From Bradysia coprophila (Eukaryota > Arthropoda > Insecta > Diptera > Sciaridae), in contig NW_023503296.1 of assembly GCF_014529535.1 (NCBI RefSeq), forward strand, positions 1,274,051 to 1,338,050: DNA of 64,000 bases, written 5' to 3'. The first letter of the stretch is position 1, and every line of letters begins with the position of its first letter. Below, piece by piece: positions 24,228-36,830 of the stretch. Below the pieces are notes generated by a model, which ran no database searches, was not told where the DNA came from, and saw only the letters and a list, made by a program, of their open reading frames with translations. The translations under genes and the position numbers were made by a program.

Positions 24228-27200
24228 GTCGTTTTCCGACCCTATTGAGCAATCTTCGTCGAGCAGCTAAACGTTGTTCCTCGAATCGAAACATCACAAT
24301 TCCCTAATTTTTGCCAAGCCTTCCCTATATAGGTAAATAATGTTGACTAATAGTGACAGACGGCTAACTATGATTAGCACACCATTCACTTTTATTTATT
24401 TTTCTATTATGGCTACCGTGTGCCAATTTCCAAACATGGTGCCAAATTACTCTTCAGATGGTGAATCTGGCACTGTGCTAAATTCACATTACAGTGGAAA
24501 CTGGCACGCATCAAACTTGCATGGTGCCAATTTACCCTACCCCATTGATTATCGAGAACCGATTCCTCAAACGCCCGCCCTAATGTAGATTACACATTTT
24601 CTGGGTGCTAATATTATCTGTCGTCGATAGAAATAAAGTCTGACTGTTGAGATCTTATAACAGAGAAGTGTTTTAACAAATAAACGAAACAATTCTGCAC
24701 ATCAATTTATTGAAAACACTCATATTGGAAGCATTTCCTTGATAATTTATACTTGTCATTATGCAGACCATATTCTAAGAAAAGAAAAAAAAATCCAAAA
24801 TCGCCTGAATTATATACAATATATCGACTTTTAAATCATACTTGCATTGCCCTATATTGAAACTTGTTATTTCTGCCTGTTTTTGATAAACATTTTCAAA
24901 TGGATTTATCCATTCGATGTTATCACTGCGGCAAAAAATTTCATTTATTTTCGTACGGAAATGATTTCCATGCCGTTTAAATTTTGCACGAATAATAAGT
25001 GCTTTTAAGATGAATTTTTCAAATGAAAACACTTCCACAAAACTGCGCTTTAATAGCAATAGGTGCACCAGTTAAAACTATTTTCAGTAAAAAACTCAAT
25101 TTTCGATCAATGGTCTTGTTGGTTGGTGTGAGTTTCAGATCATGTAAATGATAATTGTTTCCTTGGTCGATCGATGAAATATCTTTCTGAGAAAATTCTA
25201 ACCAGCCTTTCCTTTATCTGTTTTGATTTGATTGTGTGCATAAACGTTAATTACTTAACAACATAGATGCTTAGAGTGTTACTACACCTCCTCAAAGCAG
25301 TCCCGTAGTGTCTAAAGTTAACGCTTGATTCAACAAACATTTTGAACGAAACCAAAATAAGAAACGTGAACCCATACCGTCCACATAAATAAATTTTTCA
25401 AATTAAATTTTAAAGTTGATCAAGAACTTTGATTATACTTTCGATTGGTGTGCACGATATAGCACTGTACGTATTGTTGTCATGAAAATATGTGGAATAA
25501 GAATTTATATTTTTGAATTATACCCCTACATCGTTACGAATGTGGTGGGTGTTTTTCGTCACGTATTGTCAGAACCGAAATAATATAAAAATAAAAATGA
25601 AATTCCCATTCCATCGGTCGCTATAAATTAGTTTTTAAGTTAAAATAGAAATAAGAAATAAATATTTAAAGTGTCATTAAGGCACATATACCCATTTATA
25701 TACATGCAACCGTCATGTACCGTCAAAATAAAATGCATCCTGAACAAGCCAGCAGGAATTGCATTTTTCTTTTAAATTTTCATTTTGTTTTTATTTTTGA
25801 TAGTTGGAAAGTGTTATTACGATATGGGCTTCGACACGGAAACTAGGCCAGTGTTCAAAACATTATTCAAAACAATTTATTAATCCTTGATGTATCTACA
25901 TAATCCTGTAAGTACCCGTGGTGGTGAAAGTGTGTTGTATATGTATATAAATATAAACATATCGACTTTTGGTAATTACGTCATCATATAATGTGTGGAA
26001 AATTATCAATTATTTCGGTTCTGTTGTAACCCACAGCGATGACACTTCTAAACGCTCAAATGTTTTCTATTAATTTACAAAGAATTTGTTTTGTTCAGTT
26101 AGTTTTTCTAGTATGCACTGTCTGTTGTAGCATTTGGTAAACCGATAAATTCAATTGATTCGTTCGCAGTTCGCCAAATGGGGTCGATTGGAATCCAAAA
26201 ATTTAATAATTAGAGTACATTAACATTGGTCAAAATTTAGCCCATTGTAGCGCGTGAAGTGGACTTCGTTATAATACAAAAAAAAAATTAATCGAGAACG
26301 AACCCCGCTTTCACTACAATGATCCGTCTGCATGAATAAACGAAACATTTGAGAGATTATTTTTTTATGCATGGTAAAGTATTGATTGTAAAAATAAAAT
26401 TAGACGGCATAATGAATGAGAAATAAAATTTAAAAAATTGTAAAGAATTGTCTATCTAGACAGACTGTGCACTTGTATATCAAAGTACAAAATAAATGAT
26501 TATTAGTATCAGACATACCAAAATCAGACCGTTTCCACTCAACTGTTTTATAGCCGATTGATTTTTGTTATCAATGAAAAGCCACCCGATTCAAATAAAA
26601 ATATTTTCACAAAATGCAACGTAGTATATCTGTTGATTCAAATGGTCGAATTAAACACACAAGCGAAAAAAAAACAAACTATTTTCACCATACGACAAAG
26701 CACAAAGCACTTTCACAAATCGTAAATAAACAACAGACAAACATTTCTGGAATAAAATCACAATTTATTTGGGTCGTCAACTCCGAACCAGTTACGTTAA
26801 GAAATTTAATCGAATTTCATTTAACCACCACGTATAACACATGCCAGGCGCGCTTGCTTTTTCATATTATTTTTCATTTGTATGATTGTTTTTTCCACTG
26901 AAGCATTTAGTTTATCGGAAAACACCGGAAAGCGTCGCGTCGTATGTTCACGTACATTATATACATATATATGTTGCAGTGACCAAAACCATAATATGGC
27001 AATAATGTTTTCGTTTTAATGGTTAAATACGTTTTGTATACATGGGTAACGGTTTCACCATTAAATTGAGCGCGAATTAACATTCAAACTTGGAGAATAA
27101 ACAGTGAAATTGTTGACTTAGAATTAAATTAGTCAAACAAATGATCAACTTGAAATTGTGTTGACCTCATAGAATATTTTGAAGAAAGTACCGCAGTGGA

Positions 27201-27879
27201 ATTATAGAGTCCAACAACATCAATCCAATACATTCCACATGCGATACCCGTGTTATCGTATACATGCAAATGTAGTAGTGTAGTCAGTAGTCATGTGGGA
27301 TCGCATGAATGCAAATATTTAGATTGAAATTGATGGGTCCTATAATTGCTTAATCTTTGGTGGTATCTATTTTTTGAGTCCGAAAGCACAAACTGAAGAG
27401 TACCTAATTGTGTCCGTTCAGGTGCCGAGACTCTCGGACCGAGAGTAAGTATTTCAATTGCAATTGACACCACATTAAGGAAAAACGACCGAAAATCTAC
27501 ACTCAGTTCTGCAATATTTTACGTTTCAGATTGACAACGGTCTCAGGAAGAATAAGAAACAACAAACGGATTAGCCAATATTTTCTTTGAACAGCGATAA
27601 ATTAAGTCAAGCCAAGGTATGTCAAGTTACACCCAAGAGATAAGACGAATAACTGGCGAAAATGTAATTCTTGAGAAGAATAGATAGGATTTTATACGTG
27701 ATCTGTAAGGACCAATTTTGTATTCCGAAGCTGCAGCTGCTAACTTAAAAACATGTATCAACGAATGATGATGCTTTTTAACAAATATTGGCTAAAGTAT
27801 TTCACTTAGCCTACGTCGTTTCACTTCAATCTTCCATGCGGAGGTTAGGTTCTAGGGATCCTGGAGTGTTGATCTGCTA

Positions 27880-28230
27880 TTGAAGTGAACAGCCTGTTAC
27901 CAATCTGCACCGATAGTAAATCCTTGGTCAAACCATGTTGATTCACACCAGATCAAAGAATTTGAAAATGAGCTGAACGAACTCGGAACCTGTAGCCATG
28001 TGAATTTTACAGGGTCGATGGTTGTTAGGAAAAATTTCTTTCAGGAATGGCTGCAGTCAGAAAATCAGCCACCTATTTCCGGACTACCGAGAAGGGTTAT
28101 ACATAAAGTTCGTCCGACCACATGTGCCTAAATCCTAAAGTAACGAACTCCCAAAACTTATGAGGTCGGAATTAAGGCGAGTAGTTGGTGCAATTATAAA
28201 CCGCTGCAAACTTCAGATCAGTCAACACTA
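27880..28230 (+). pseudogene. Degenerate LINE fragment (RNase H region)
   Basis: Short pieces in shifting plus-strand frames resemble the RNase H and distal part of I/jockey-type LINE ORF2. They are TDSKSLVK near 27911-27935, an ELNELG block near 27972, and LMRSELRRVVGAIINRCKLQ near 28158-28217. Several stops and frameshifts interrupt it. The match is by pattern recognition of a heavily decayed sequence, so confidence is limited. Confidence 0.45.
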
Positions 28231-28239
28231 CGCTAAATT

Positions 28240-31226
28240 ATAGCCTAAATTTGTACGCAAGTGGGACCATGGTTTTGTCTCAAAATGCGTTGGCTTTGAG
28301 TAATAGTAGATTATGCACCTCTGTCTAAAATAATTATTTCGAAGGCGTGGTACATATAATCCAAATCGTCAAAATAAACATTTAGAACAGAGGTGCATAC
28401 GCAATTTTATCTGACGAGAATAGATATATCGAGATAAACGAATTTGCCCTAGATGGATAACATCCAAATTATCGTTCTACGCAGATACAAATAATAAATG
28501 TTTTTTGGTGTTGTGACCTACTACAAGAAAACAAATGGCACAACTTCTGAGTTTGCTCGTATAGTATAGGCGACGTCACTACAAACATTTATAATTTTTA
28601 CCCAAAGCCAACCCTTCTTGACACAAAACGATGGGCTCACTTTTTCCGGAAAGGACAAGGGAAAGGACGAAGTTATCATCGAAAAAAAACTCGCAGATTT
28701 AGGCTATAATTTCAGCCAAGTGGTGATGCCACTTTCCATAGAATAGATTGACCCAATTTGTTCTGTCGGTCTGGCACCTGAATCTGATGTACATGTACTT
28801 TAGGGTTTTCCACTTTACACCAAATTCAGGAATAACACCTATGGACTCTCTAAGATGAGAATCTACCATCTTTAGATGACAAGCGACTTCTTATCGAAAA
28901 CCGGGAAATTTCCCTGATAGTGGAAGTAAGGCTAGGGTGTAGGGAACAAAGGATATGGATTTATTCTTCTTCAACAAAGTGATCTCACAAAATTCTAATC
29001 TAATCTAGTGAAATCTCTTCGACTTTAATTAAAAAAAAAAAAAACAGCTGCAACTGTGTCATCGCCCGAAGATATTATCTGATTTCTACCATATAGCCTT
29101 GTGGATGGATTGGATATATTAACGAAAGACTTTCATTTGACCGTTGTTATCATCGAAATAAAAAAAATGCAGACAGACGCGAAATTCAATAAGAATTTAC
29201 CCGAATCGAGTGCCATTCCATTTGAAATTTACCGGTGCCAATGAAGCTGTTGACTGGATTTCATAGATGGCATCAGCTGTTAACGAAAATGTCCGCAACT
29301 TGAAAAAGATATAACATTTTTTCGGTAAAACAATAACACACGAAGCGACAACGAAAACGAAGTGATCGGAAAAGAGTCTTCATACTTATAAATATAATAT
29401 TATTTTTGTGTCTCAAAAAGCGACTTTTAACCTTTTTATTTGGGTGATATCTGTGTTTCGTTTAAAATTCCAGTTCAATTTTCGATTTAATATTATTATT
29501 TGGTTTCGTTTCTACATATTTTTTACTGGTAAGTGGATTTTATCGATCAGCCTGAAGCCGATTTTACAAGATTTTTTTTTCTCGTTTCGTTTGATTTGCA
29601 AACTGCGTAGACGAAAAGTCATTGTTCTCTAAGTGATTTTTTTTCGGCCTTCTTCTGTGTGGTCGGTTTTTTCTTTTCGCTTATTTTTCATGCAAACAAA
29701 ATGGTTGTGTCGAATAAAACGAAATTATTATTCTATCGAGCAACAGTCGAACGACATTCAGCACTTTTACTATTGCATTGCTATACGTTCTAGACTGTTG
29801 CAATTTTGTATTCAATACAGTCAATTGATACCAGTCCCATTCATATACAATGTTACAACCCATACTCGAATTTATTTTCATTCCAATTATCTTTCTGCAG
29901 CCGACATTCCACTTCGGTCAGTCACAATTTTTGCGCTTTTCCAACTATGATTTTCAAATTGATTTTCCAGTTTCGTAAGAATTTATTTAATGATCTGACT
30001 GTGAATTACTTGAGGGTTAGAGATTGTGTCAATGATCTATACGCTGATGCCGCTCATTTGTAGCATAAAAATGCTTATCGTAGGTATAATTCATTTTATA
30101 TGCATAACGGCCTCGAAACGTTTCTGTATATTTATACATTATTATTGTAAGTTGCTTGTACTCACCTAGGTCATATCGTATATTATTGTATCGTTTCCTT
30201 GTTCACAGAAAACAACAGTTTTCAGGTGATTCTTTTGTCTTTGAAACAAAATGTTTCGTTGAAACAATCTTACCGTAACATCAGCCTATATCGAATTCGT
30301 TGCAAAATAGAGTTGTCGTTCTAGAGTTTCTCAAATCCATCGGTGGTTGGTTAGAAAAAATTGCCCTGATTCACCTACAGGTTATGCATTGCATTTTGGT
30401 TGAATATTGATGCCAATGTTATGTCTTCTTCCTTCTAAATAGCATTGAAGTTATAATTTGTATTGTAAACAAAAAAGTAAAATTCCAAATGGACAAGGTA
30501 AAGTAAAGCTGATGAGGTCACACGATATTGTTCACCGGTCTGAAGGACGGAGAATTTGTTTGTTAAATGGAAATATGTATACTGTTGATAACACCTACGT
30601 AATAGTTAAATGGGACATCGTCTACATAAAGTTAGAGAAATGTTATGGTACCGTCCTCTACGTAATGACTTAAAATTCAATTTGGTCCTCAAGTCTTCGA
30701 TCAAAAAAAATAATTTTGAACTTCGAACGGAATCCCTTACAGAAGTCTTCGCGGGAATATTCCTTGAAAGTGATCCACCAATGATGAATCGGCTTACTTA
30801 CCAGATGACAGTAAATTGGATGCTTACAACAAGGTTGTCGTTGGTTAATGCATCTGCATCATACACATTAATTTATACCAACGACAAATAATGACACGGT
30901 AAATGACTAATTAAATAAATTCGGTTCCTCTGCTGCATATCACAAGATGCGCAATTTTAATACGGATGTTTGCCAAATCGATTTTTTTTTTTCTTCGATC
31001 AAAAAGGGTACATGCACGTGCATATTAAACAAAACCGAATTTCACTGTATGTGATCAAGAAACGATTCTGATCGCTTATGATCGATCGAACTGCATTTAG
31101 TGGTCGTCGATCGCGGGACGAAACAAAGTAATATAGAGGACGGAGATCATACCAACGTGCAGGTGTAAGATACACAATTCATTTACAGTCGCCTCTGGTT
31201 CAGTTAAATCGTTAGATATCTCAAAA
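28240..31226. other. Intergenic, AT-rich upstream of the kinase
   Basis: No gene is supported. There are small inverted repeats around ATTATGCACCTCTG (28311) and AAATTATAGCCTAAATTTG (28232) with partners at about 28386 and 28694. A cluster of overlapping hydrophobic ORFs at 29408-30063 has the composition of random AT-rich DNA. It could contain regulatory DNA or the 5' leader of the kinase gene, but I see no decisive site. Confidence 0.5.
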
Positions 31227-32266
31227 ATGTTTGAGAGCCAAGCAGATGATGAATTAGAAACAGAAGTGAGAACTGAATCGCTCAATCGGTTCGATACTGA
31301 ATACGCAAAACAATGTGTTATAGTCAGCATTGTGTTGCACAACGATAATACACTGACAGAACCTATGTCGAAAACAGAAGAGGAAAATAGAGTTGAAGAC
31401 AACACAGAAACAAAGCAAGAGTGGAAGCTATCTGACTTTGTTATCGATCGTCGGTTGGGAAGTGGACGGTTCGGTAAAGTGTATTTGGTGCAGGAAGCAA
31501 GCACGACAAACGTTTATGCGATGAAAAAACAAAATCGTAATCAGACAACTGAAGTAATGGTGGGCCGCGAGGTCGTAATACAAGCAGACCTTTGTCATCC
31601 TAACATTCTACGGCTGTATGGTTCGTTCCATGATGACACATTCACTTATTTAATCTTGGAATATGCACCAAACGGTAGTCTGCTCAAAAAACTGGACAAA
31701 TTACCGAACAAACGGCTAGACGAGAAATCTGCTGCACGTTACATTTCATCCTGTGCCGATGCTCTCATTTATTTACATGAACGAGACATTATTCATCGGG
31801 ATATTAAACCGGAGAATCTACTGCTTAGTGTTAACGATCAACTGAAAATTGCTGATTTCGGACTATCGGTAAATGCGCAGAACCAAAGACGAAGAACCAT
31901 TTGTGGAACGCCCGATTATATACCGCCGGAAAGTATGTGTCAACTTACCGTTCACATTTGAAGCGAAATGATTTTCGTTGTTTTTCTCGGTCAGTCATGA
32001 ATGGCGAACCGTATTCAAAGGAGGTCGACCTATGGAGCCTTGGTGTATTGTGCTACGATCTTCTGGTTGGTGAATGGGCATTTAAAGCACCAACCAAAGA
32101 GGACGCGTACTGGAAAACCATCAAAGCTCACTACAATCCATTTCCAGATTTTCTATCAAAAACAGCCTGCCAATTGATCAGAAGGCTAATCGTTGTGGAT
32201 CCAGAATTCCGTTTGCCGCTGTCAGACGTGAAAAGACATCCTTGGATCGTTGCCAATACACATTAA
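31227..32266 (+). CDS. Divergent Aurora-like serine/threonine protein kinase
   Basis: Two exons, 31227-31932 and 31995-32266, flank a 62-bp GT-AG intron. The phase is consistent and gives 325 aa. An acidic, unconserved N-terminal tail of about 65 residues precedes a full kinase domain. It has a glycine loop LGSGRFGKV (77-85), catalytic Lys100, helix-C Glu115, HRDIKPEN (190-197), DFG at 210-212 and an activation loop RRRTICGT with Thr224. The C-lobe contains VDLWSLGVLCYDLLVG. The RRRT-CGT-DY-PPE pattern and short C-terminus are typical of Aurora kinases, which phosphorylate spindle and centromere proteins in mitosis. Oddities are DFGLS where Auroras have DFGWS, and GTPDYIPPE where they have GTLDYLPPE. 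It may be a fast-evolving paralogue rather than the main Aurora A or B. The start has A at -3. Confidence 0.9.
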
Positions 32267-32702
32267 GTTCGATTTCCTCGTATCGAATCCAATGTGGATT
32301 GAGCTATTTCGTCAAGTCATAATATGTCCCTAGGGAAAATCGGCTGGAAGGTTTGGGTTTTGGAATTGAAACTATGTTCCAAACATATTTTGAAATACAT
32401 TATATGTTTAGATTGTAAATGTCTTCTGTTACTTGTGAAGGTTCAGTTTGCCGCTATTGACCCTTGCCAAAGGTATCGGTGACTTTGAAACCCTGATACG
32501 TGACCTTGAGATTGCTTTCTATTCTTGATATTCGATAAGATAACTTTCAAAAGATATTATCTACCGGCTTCGATGTTTTACACTCTACTGATCTGCCACT
32601 TTGTCAGTCAGCGAAACATGTGCAATGCCACCACACAACACCCCGTTAAGCATAAAATTCAATAAATTTCTTATTCAATTTCCAGAAAACAAACATCACA
32701 AA

Positions 32703-33175
32703 ATGATTTTAAAAATGCCATCAGCTGGCGGCAATGGCCACAGTGATAATTTATACGATGTTGACAGTGACGATTTCGATGCAAACGAAATCGACAGCTC
32801 ATTCGACGACGATTTTTCCGAGTATCTGTGGATGGAAAACGAAGAGGAATTCGACACGGAAGAAATGAAGCGGCTGGAAGAGGAGGCACTAATGGAACAG
32901 TGTATTGAGGCTATGCTTGAAGACGAAATCGAAGAGGAAATCGAACGAGAAATTGAGTAAATAATTTATTTTTGATGATAAATTTAATCCATTCTGATCT
33001 CGTCAATATTAATGTCTTTATTCCGTTCCACTTTTTGTGCAGATCACAAGGTCTTTGTCATGTATTGGCAACACTACAATTACAGGTAGCGAATACAGAA
33101 ACAACTAAGTTAAATCCCTTAGCTAAGGAATTTGTACCGTCTATATCGACAACAACGTCTTCGACTCAATGCTAG
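32703..33175 (+). CDS. Paip2: Polyadenylate-binding protein-interacting protein 2
   Basis: Exons 32703-32956 and 33043-33175, with an 86-bp GT-AG intron, encode 128 aa. The start is the ATG of the MILKMPS sequence, with A at -3. A likely acceptor (TTCAATTTCCAG) ends 17 nt upstream, suggesting a 5'-leader intron. The acidic block FSEYLWMENEEEFDTEE (about residues 39-55), followed by a Glu-rich helix, is the PABP-binding PAM1 region of Paip2. The second exon carries the PAM2 peptide NPLAKEFVP (109-117), which binds the MLLE domain of poly(A)-binding protein. Paip2 is a small cytoplasmic repressor that displaces PABP from poly(A) and from eIF4G, lowering translation. Spacing to the upstream kinase stop is only 436 bp. 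The identification is strong. Confidence 0.93.
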
Positions 33176-34501
33176 TTTATATATAACAACCATATGGATT
33201 GCAGAAAAATGGCCACTTACACATTTATTATTGCTGCAGAATTTTAATTATTTTTTTAAAATTTTTATTTTCAATGCAGTTTATCATTGTATACACACAC
33301 TCTTCTTAGGTTAGATAAGAATCTATGCGAAACAGTAATTCCAATTAACCAATACTCTACCAAAATTTTATTCATTCAATAGAACCCATAATGATGTGTG
33401 TAGTCCAATCGACTAACCCGGTATGTAATAATAGAAAAAAAAATATGAAAAGCTCTAAACCTATAAATAAAAAGTCAAATCAAATTTAAAAAAATTAAAA
33501 AAGCAAAAATAATTAATACAAAACAAAAAAACAAACAAAAAAAAACTCAAAGAAAATCTAAGTAAAAAGCAACAAAAAAAAAATAAAAAAATAAAATGAC
33601 AAAATCGAAAAAGCAACAAAAAAAATTCAAAATAAAAATGCTGTTGATTAATCTCCATTGTACGGATGTTTTAAAGAGCGCGCTCATTTGTCGATTTAAT
33701 TGCAATAATTTTTTTTGTCTTCGTTTTAATTTCTTTCAATTATTTAAACACATTATACAAGTGACTTTTCTCGTCCAATGTAAATCAAATTTATACAGGA
33801 GAGAAGAAAACAACAACAAAACAACCAATAGGAAGCAAACATTCGATGTTTATTAATTGGTATAAATCATATTACTAAACGTTTCAATTGAATGAGAATA
33901 ACATTAATATTATTTATGCGATGACGGGGGGAGGGGGTGTTATACATACAACAACAACGATATGACGTACAGACAATGCATATATGTTTTAGTATTTTGC
34001 ATTAATTAATTAAAATCTTTCGTAGTGACTGGTGGGGTAGGTTTTTCATTTTTTATTTTTATTTTTTTCTTCGTTTCGATGAGACAGTAAAGAATTGGAT
34101 AGGACCACATTTCTCTGTGCTAAAAGCAACAAAATAAGCTTTAAATTCGTAGAAATTTAGGAAAGGCTCGGAACTGGTCCAGGTCATGAAAAATTACCGC
34201 AATCGCTTTGTAGAAACGTACGTCGAATGATTTGGTATGATTTAAATTCAAATGCACCAGGTTGTTCCGTTGAACATGTCGGTGCTACAAGAGTAAACGC
34301 ATTTAAAGTATAACATCCAAAGCAGATCAACTTCACGTTCATCTGCCAAGATTGAACATGGAGCTGGCCTGTCTTAAAGATTTTCTTTGAATGCGTTCAC
34401 TATTGTACCGAAAGTTCAACAGAATAAATTTTAAAGGCGTAATACTTATGCGGAAAGAGAGAATTCTCTGCGCTTAAGCATTATCAAAAACAGAGATCTG
34501 G

Positions 34502-34644
34502 CTTAAGTGTCCATTCCACTCAACAAAAAGGACTCCGTGAGAAAGCCGTGAGAGATCGAGCTGTAAAAACAAAGGAAAAATTGAAAAAAATCAATTTTGT
34601 CTCTCACACGGAGTACGTTTTTGGTATGAGGAAACTAAGCATTA
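34502..34644. mobile_element. Dispersed element, copy 1
   Basis: It shares ends and interior, in reverse orientation, with 62870-63010. Shared pieces are CTTAAGTGTCCATTCCACTC, CTCTCACACGGAGTACGTTT and GAAACTAAGCATTA. Internal ACTCCGTGAGA/ACTCCGTGTGAGAG blocks form subterminal inverted repeats. Non-coding. Confidence 0.75.
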
Positions 34645-35860
34645 CGGATCTCGCTCGTTTCGTTTTGAAAATAGTTCGTCCGTTCACATGTCAGTTATAC
34701 AAAAGTCGATGAATCAAAATGAATTTTTAAGAGAGAACTGGTTACCAAAAGGAGGCAGCATTGAATTGACGGAGACAGCACTGAGTGCTATTTTTTAAAC
34801 GGAGTGACTCCAGCTTTATTTAAACTGCGTGCGATCGACTACAAATCATACTAAATTCGATGGATTGCTGGGACTATTTCTGGGAATATTTTAAAGAATT
34901 TGGGAAGAAATTTACAAAATTTTAAGAATTTGAGGAAATTATTGAGAATTAGTCCTTGATACATTTCCTGCGTACTCTATACAGGACCGATTGAATTAAT
35001 TTTGTTCCGAGCCTTAAATTTAGGTAAAAATTTTAATCGAAATAAGTAAATTAGTGAAATAAAAGGGCTTGTAAATTGAAATTTGATTTAAATTCTCCTT
35101 TGGTTTTACAGTATAAGAATTATAAGATCGGACGATTTCAATCTCAAATTATTTTCCTATTCCATTATACATTTACCAATGCGTTAGTAAACGTTGCGTT
35201 AGTAATAGTAACTCATTGTGGAATGATATAGAATGATTGAAATTGTCCGGATAATTCTTAAACTGTAAAGGAATTCACAGAGCCTTATCGAATGAAATTT
35301 ATTTTATTTATACGCGAAGAATATTCTTAGTCATACCATATGTACCACTTAGTGAAACTTTTTTTGGTATCTTCCGGTTCTATCTATTTCTTCTACGACT
35401 CTCTTCGTTGGCCATCAATAGGTAAAAAAGCGATATATTAAATATTGCACCCCATCAAAATCCAAAGCTACCAAAATAATTTTTTTCTTTAATAATTTAC
35501 TAGTGACACGTTGTGATTAATTTTTTTTTATTTTAAAATTCTCTTAGAAATAATAAAATGGGAAGTTTAATGCAATTGAATTTAAAAAATCAGTTAACTA
35601 AAAAAACCTAATTTTTCTTAACAAGAAAAAAGAAATTCACAAAACTCTGACTAGAAAAATGTATTTTAGCATTTGTGATAATTGTGACATTTTGTTTATT
35701 TAAATGGATATTTTTAAAACAGCAAACAAAAAAAAATAATAATTTTAACATTGTGTGATTTTTAGGTAAGAATTTAAAGAGAAAATAATAAAAAAAAATT
35801 TATTTAAATCTTAAACCTAAACAATTTTTCCACTTGATTTAATATTTGAAACCTATCTTT

Positions 35861-36016
35861 CATACCTAGGACTCCGTCCAATATGAAAAATACTATTCGT
35901 ACCATGGACTAAAAGTCTTTTTTAGCGTATTCGATTCCAGACCTCGCCTTCGGCTCTGTCTGGAAACCTCTCACACGCTAAAAAAGACTTTTAGTCCTAG
36001 GTACGAAATGTACTAT
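35861..36016. mobile_element. Hairpin element, copy 1
   Basis: Stem arms at about 35898-35928 and 35975-36005 read CGTACCATGGACTAAAAGTC and complement, with TTTTTTAGCGT on the inside. The tip carries CTTCGGCTCTGTCTGGAAAC. A shorter relative lies at 57741-57836 inside another foldback. Confidence 0.8.
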
Positions 36017-36830
36017 TCTGTATAAGGCGCAGGAAAGGGTACATTTTTAGGTCTTGAAATCTGTTTGCAGAGGTGGAGAAAAAGAAAATTCCAACAAGAG
36101 CGAAGCGAGAGTTGGAAATCGCATGAGATAAAATTTTCTATTTTCTCCCGAGGTGAACACAACGTTTTTCATATGTGCGTGGTGTAATCGTCCACGAAAC
36201 GAAAATGTCAATGCACTCTCGTACCAGATAGAGATCCAAAACAACAACTTTCTCTATCACTTTTATTTCTCACTTTTTCGTCCCATTCTGCCAATAGATC
36301 GATTAAAAGAGAGCATTCGCTCAGTTCCGCTGTACATTTTATTTTTGTTGCTGTACGGTATTGTTTAAATTTCCATTTATTGCAATGGAGATTGAGACAC
36401 ACTCATACTCTTTTTGGCGTACATTGGCCAACTCTCATACATATTTACGAAGCTAGCTATATTTTTATCGATCTACTTTACTTTATTGTCTCTCAAAGTT
36501 TATCGCAAATCTGTTTTTTTTTTAGTCTTCGAACTATGTCATTTATGTAATGTAACTGCAGAAAAAACTATTTCGCTCCAGAAGGTATTTCTATATTTGA
36601 TGGTGAAATAGATTAGTCAGGCTTAGTCTATAAACGTTTTGATTTTGAAGGATGAGGAACAGATTTTTAGTCGAACAATTTTTTTGTGCTTAGTGTTCGA
36701 CTTAGGGACAATTGAGATCGACACTATGTTTGAACACCTTTTTGCCTTAACTTAAACGGCAAACACAATGATAGAAACGTAAGCATTGCCACTGAAAAAC
36801 ATATTATTCGAAAAACGTATTCGCACTCAG

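Larger units (their letters stand above)
21118..27850. other. Intergenic, AT-rich with two long hairpins
   Basis: No gene is supported. It contains inverted-repeat elements at 23051-23299 and 23936-24227, and a diverged dispersed repeat at 21905-22050 with a relative at 45690-45830. TGGCACACG/GTGCCA motifs are scattered at 23580-23710 and 24420-24540. ORFs at 23193-23519 and 26614-26901 have biased composition and no recognisable family. Confidence 0.55.
33176..36830. other. Intergenic; A-rich 3' region of Paip2 and repeats
   Basis: The first 500 bp are extremely A-rich with several AATAAA hexamers and probably form the 3' untranslated region of Paip2. Then come a G-run near 33926, a MITE-like element at 34502-34644, and a hairpin at 35861-36016. 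The rest is AT-rich. ORFs at 33461-33856 are homopolymer artefacts. Confidence 0.6.

Noticed and set aside
26614..26901. 95-codon plus-strand ORF
   Set aside because: No motif, no splice or promoter context, and His/Thr-rich composition typical of chance ORFs here.
29408..30063. Chain of hydrophobic ORFs suggesting a membrane protein
   Set aside because: Phe/Ile-rich translations are expected from AT-rich DNA in any frame; no family resemblance.
33461..33658. Minus-strand Phe/Leu-rich ORF
   Set aside because: It reads through an A-rich 3' untranslated-like stretch after Paip2; composition artefact.
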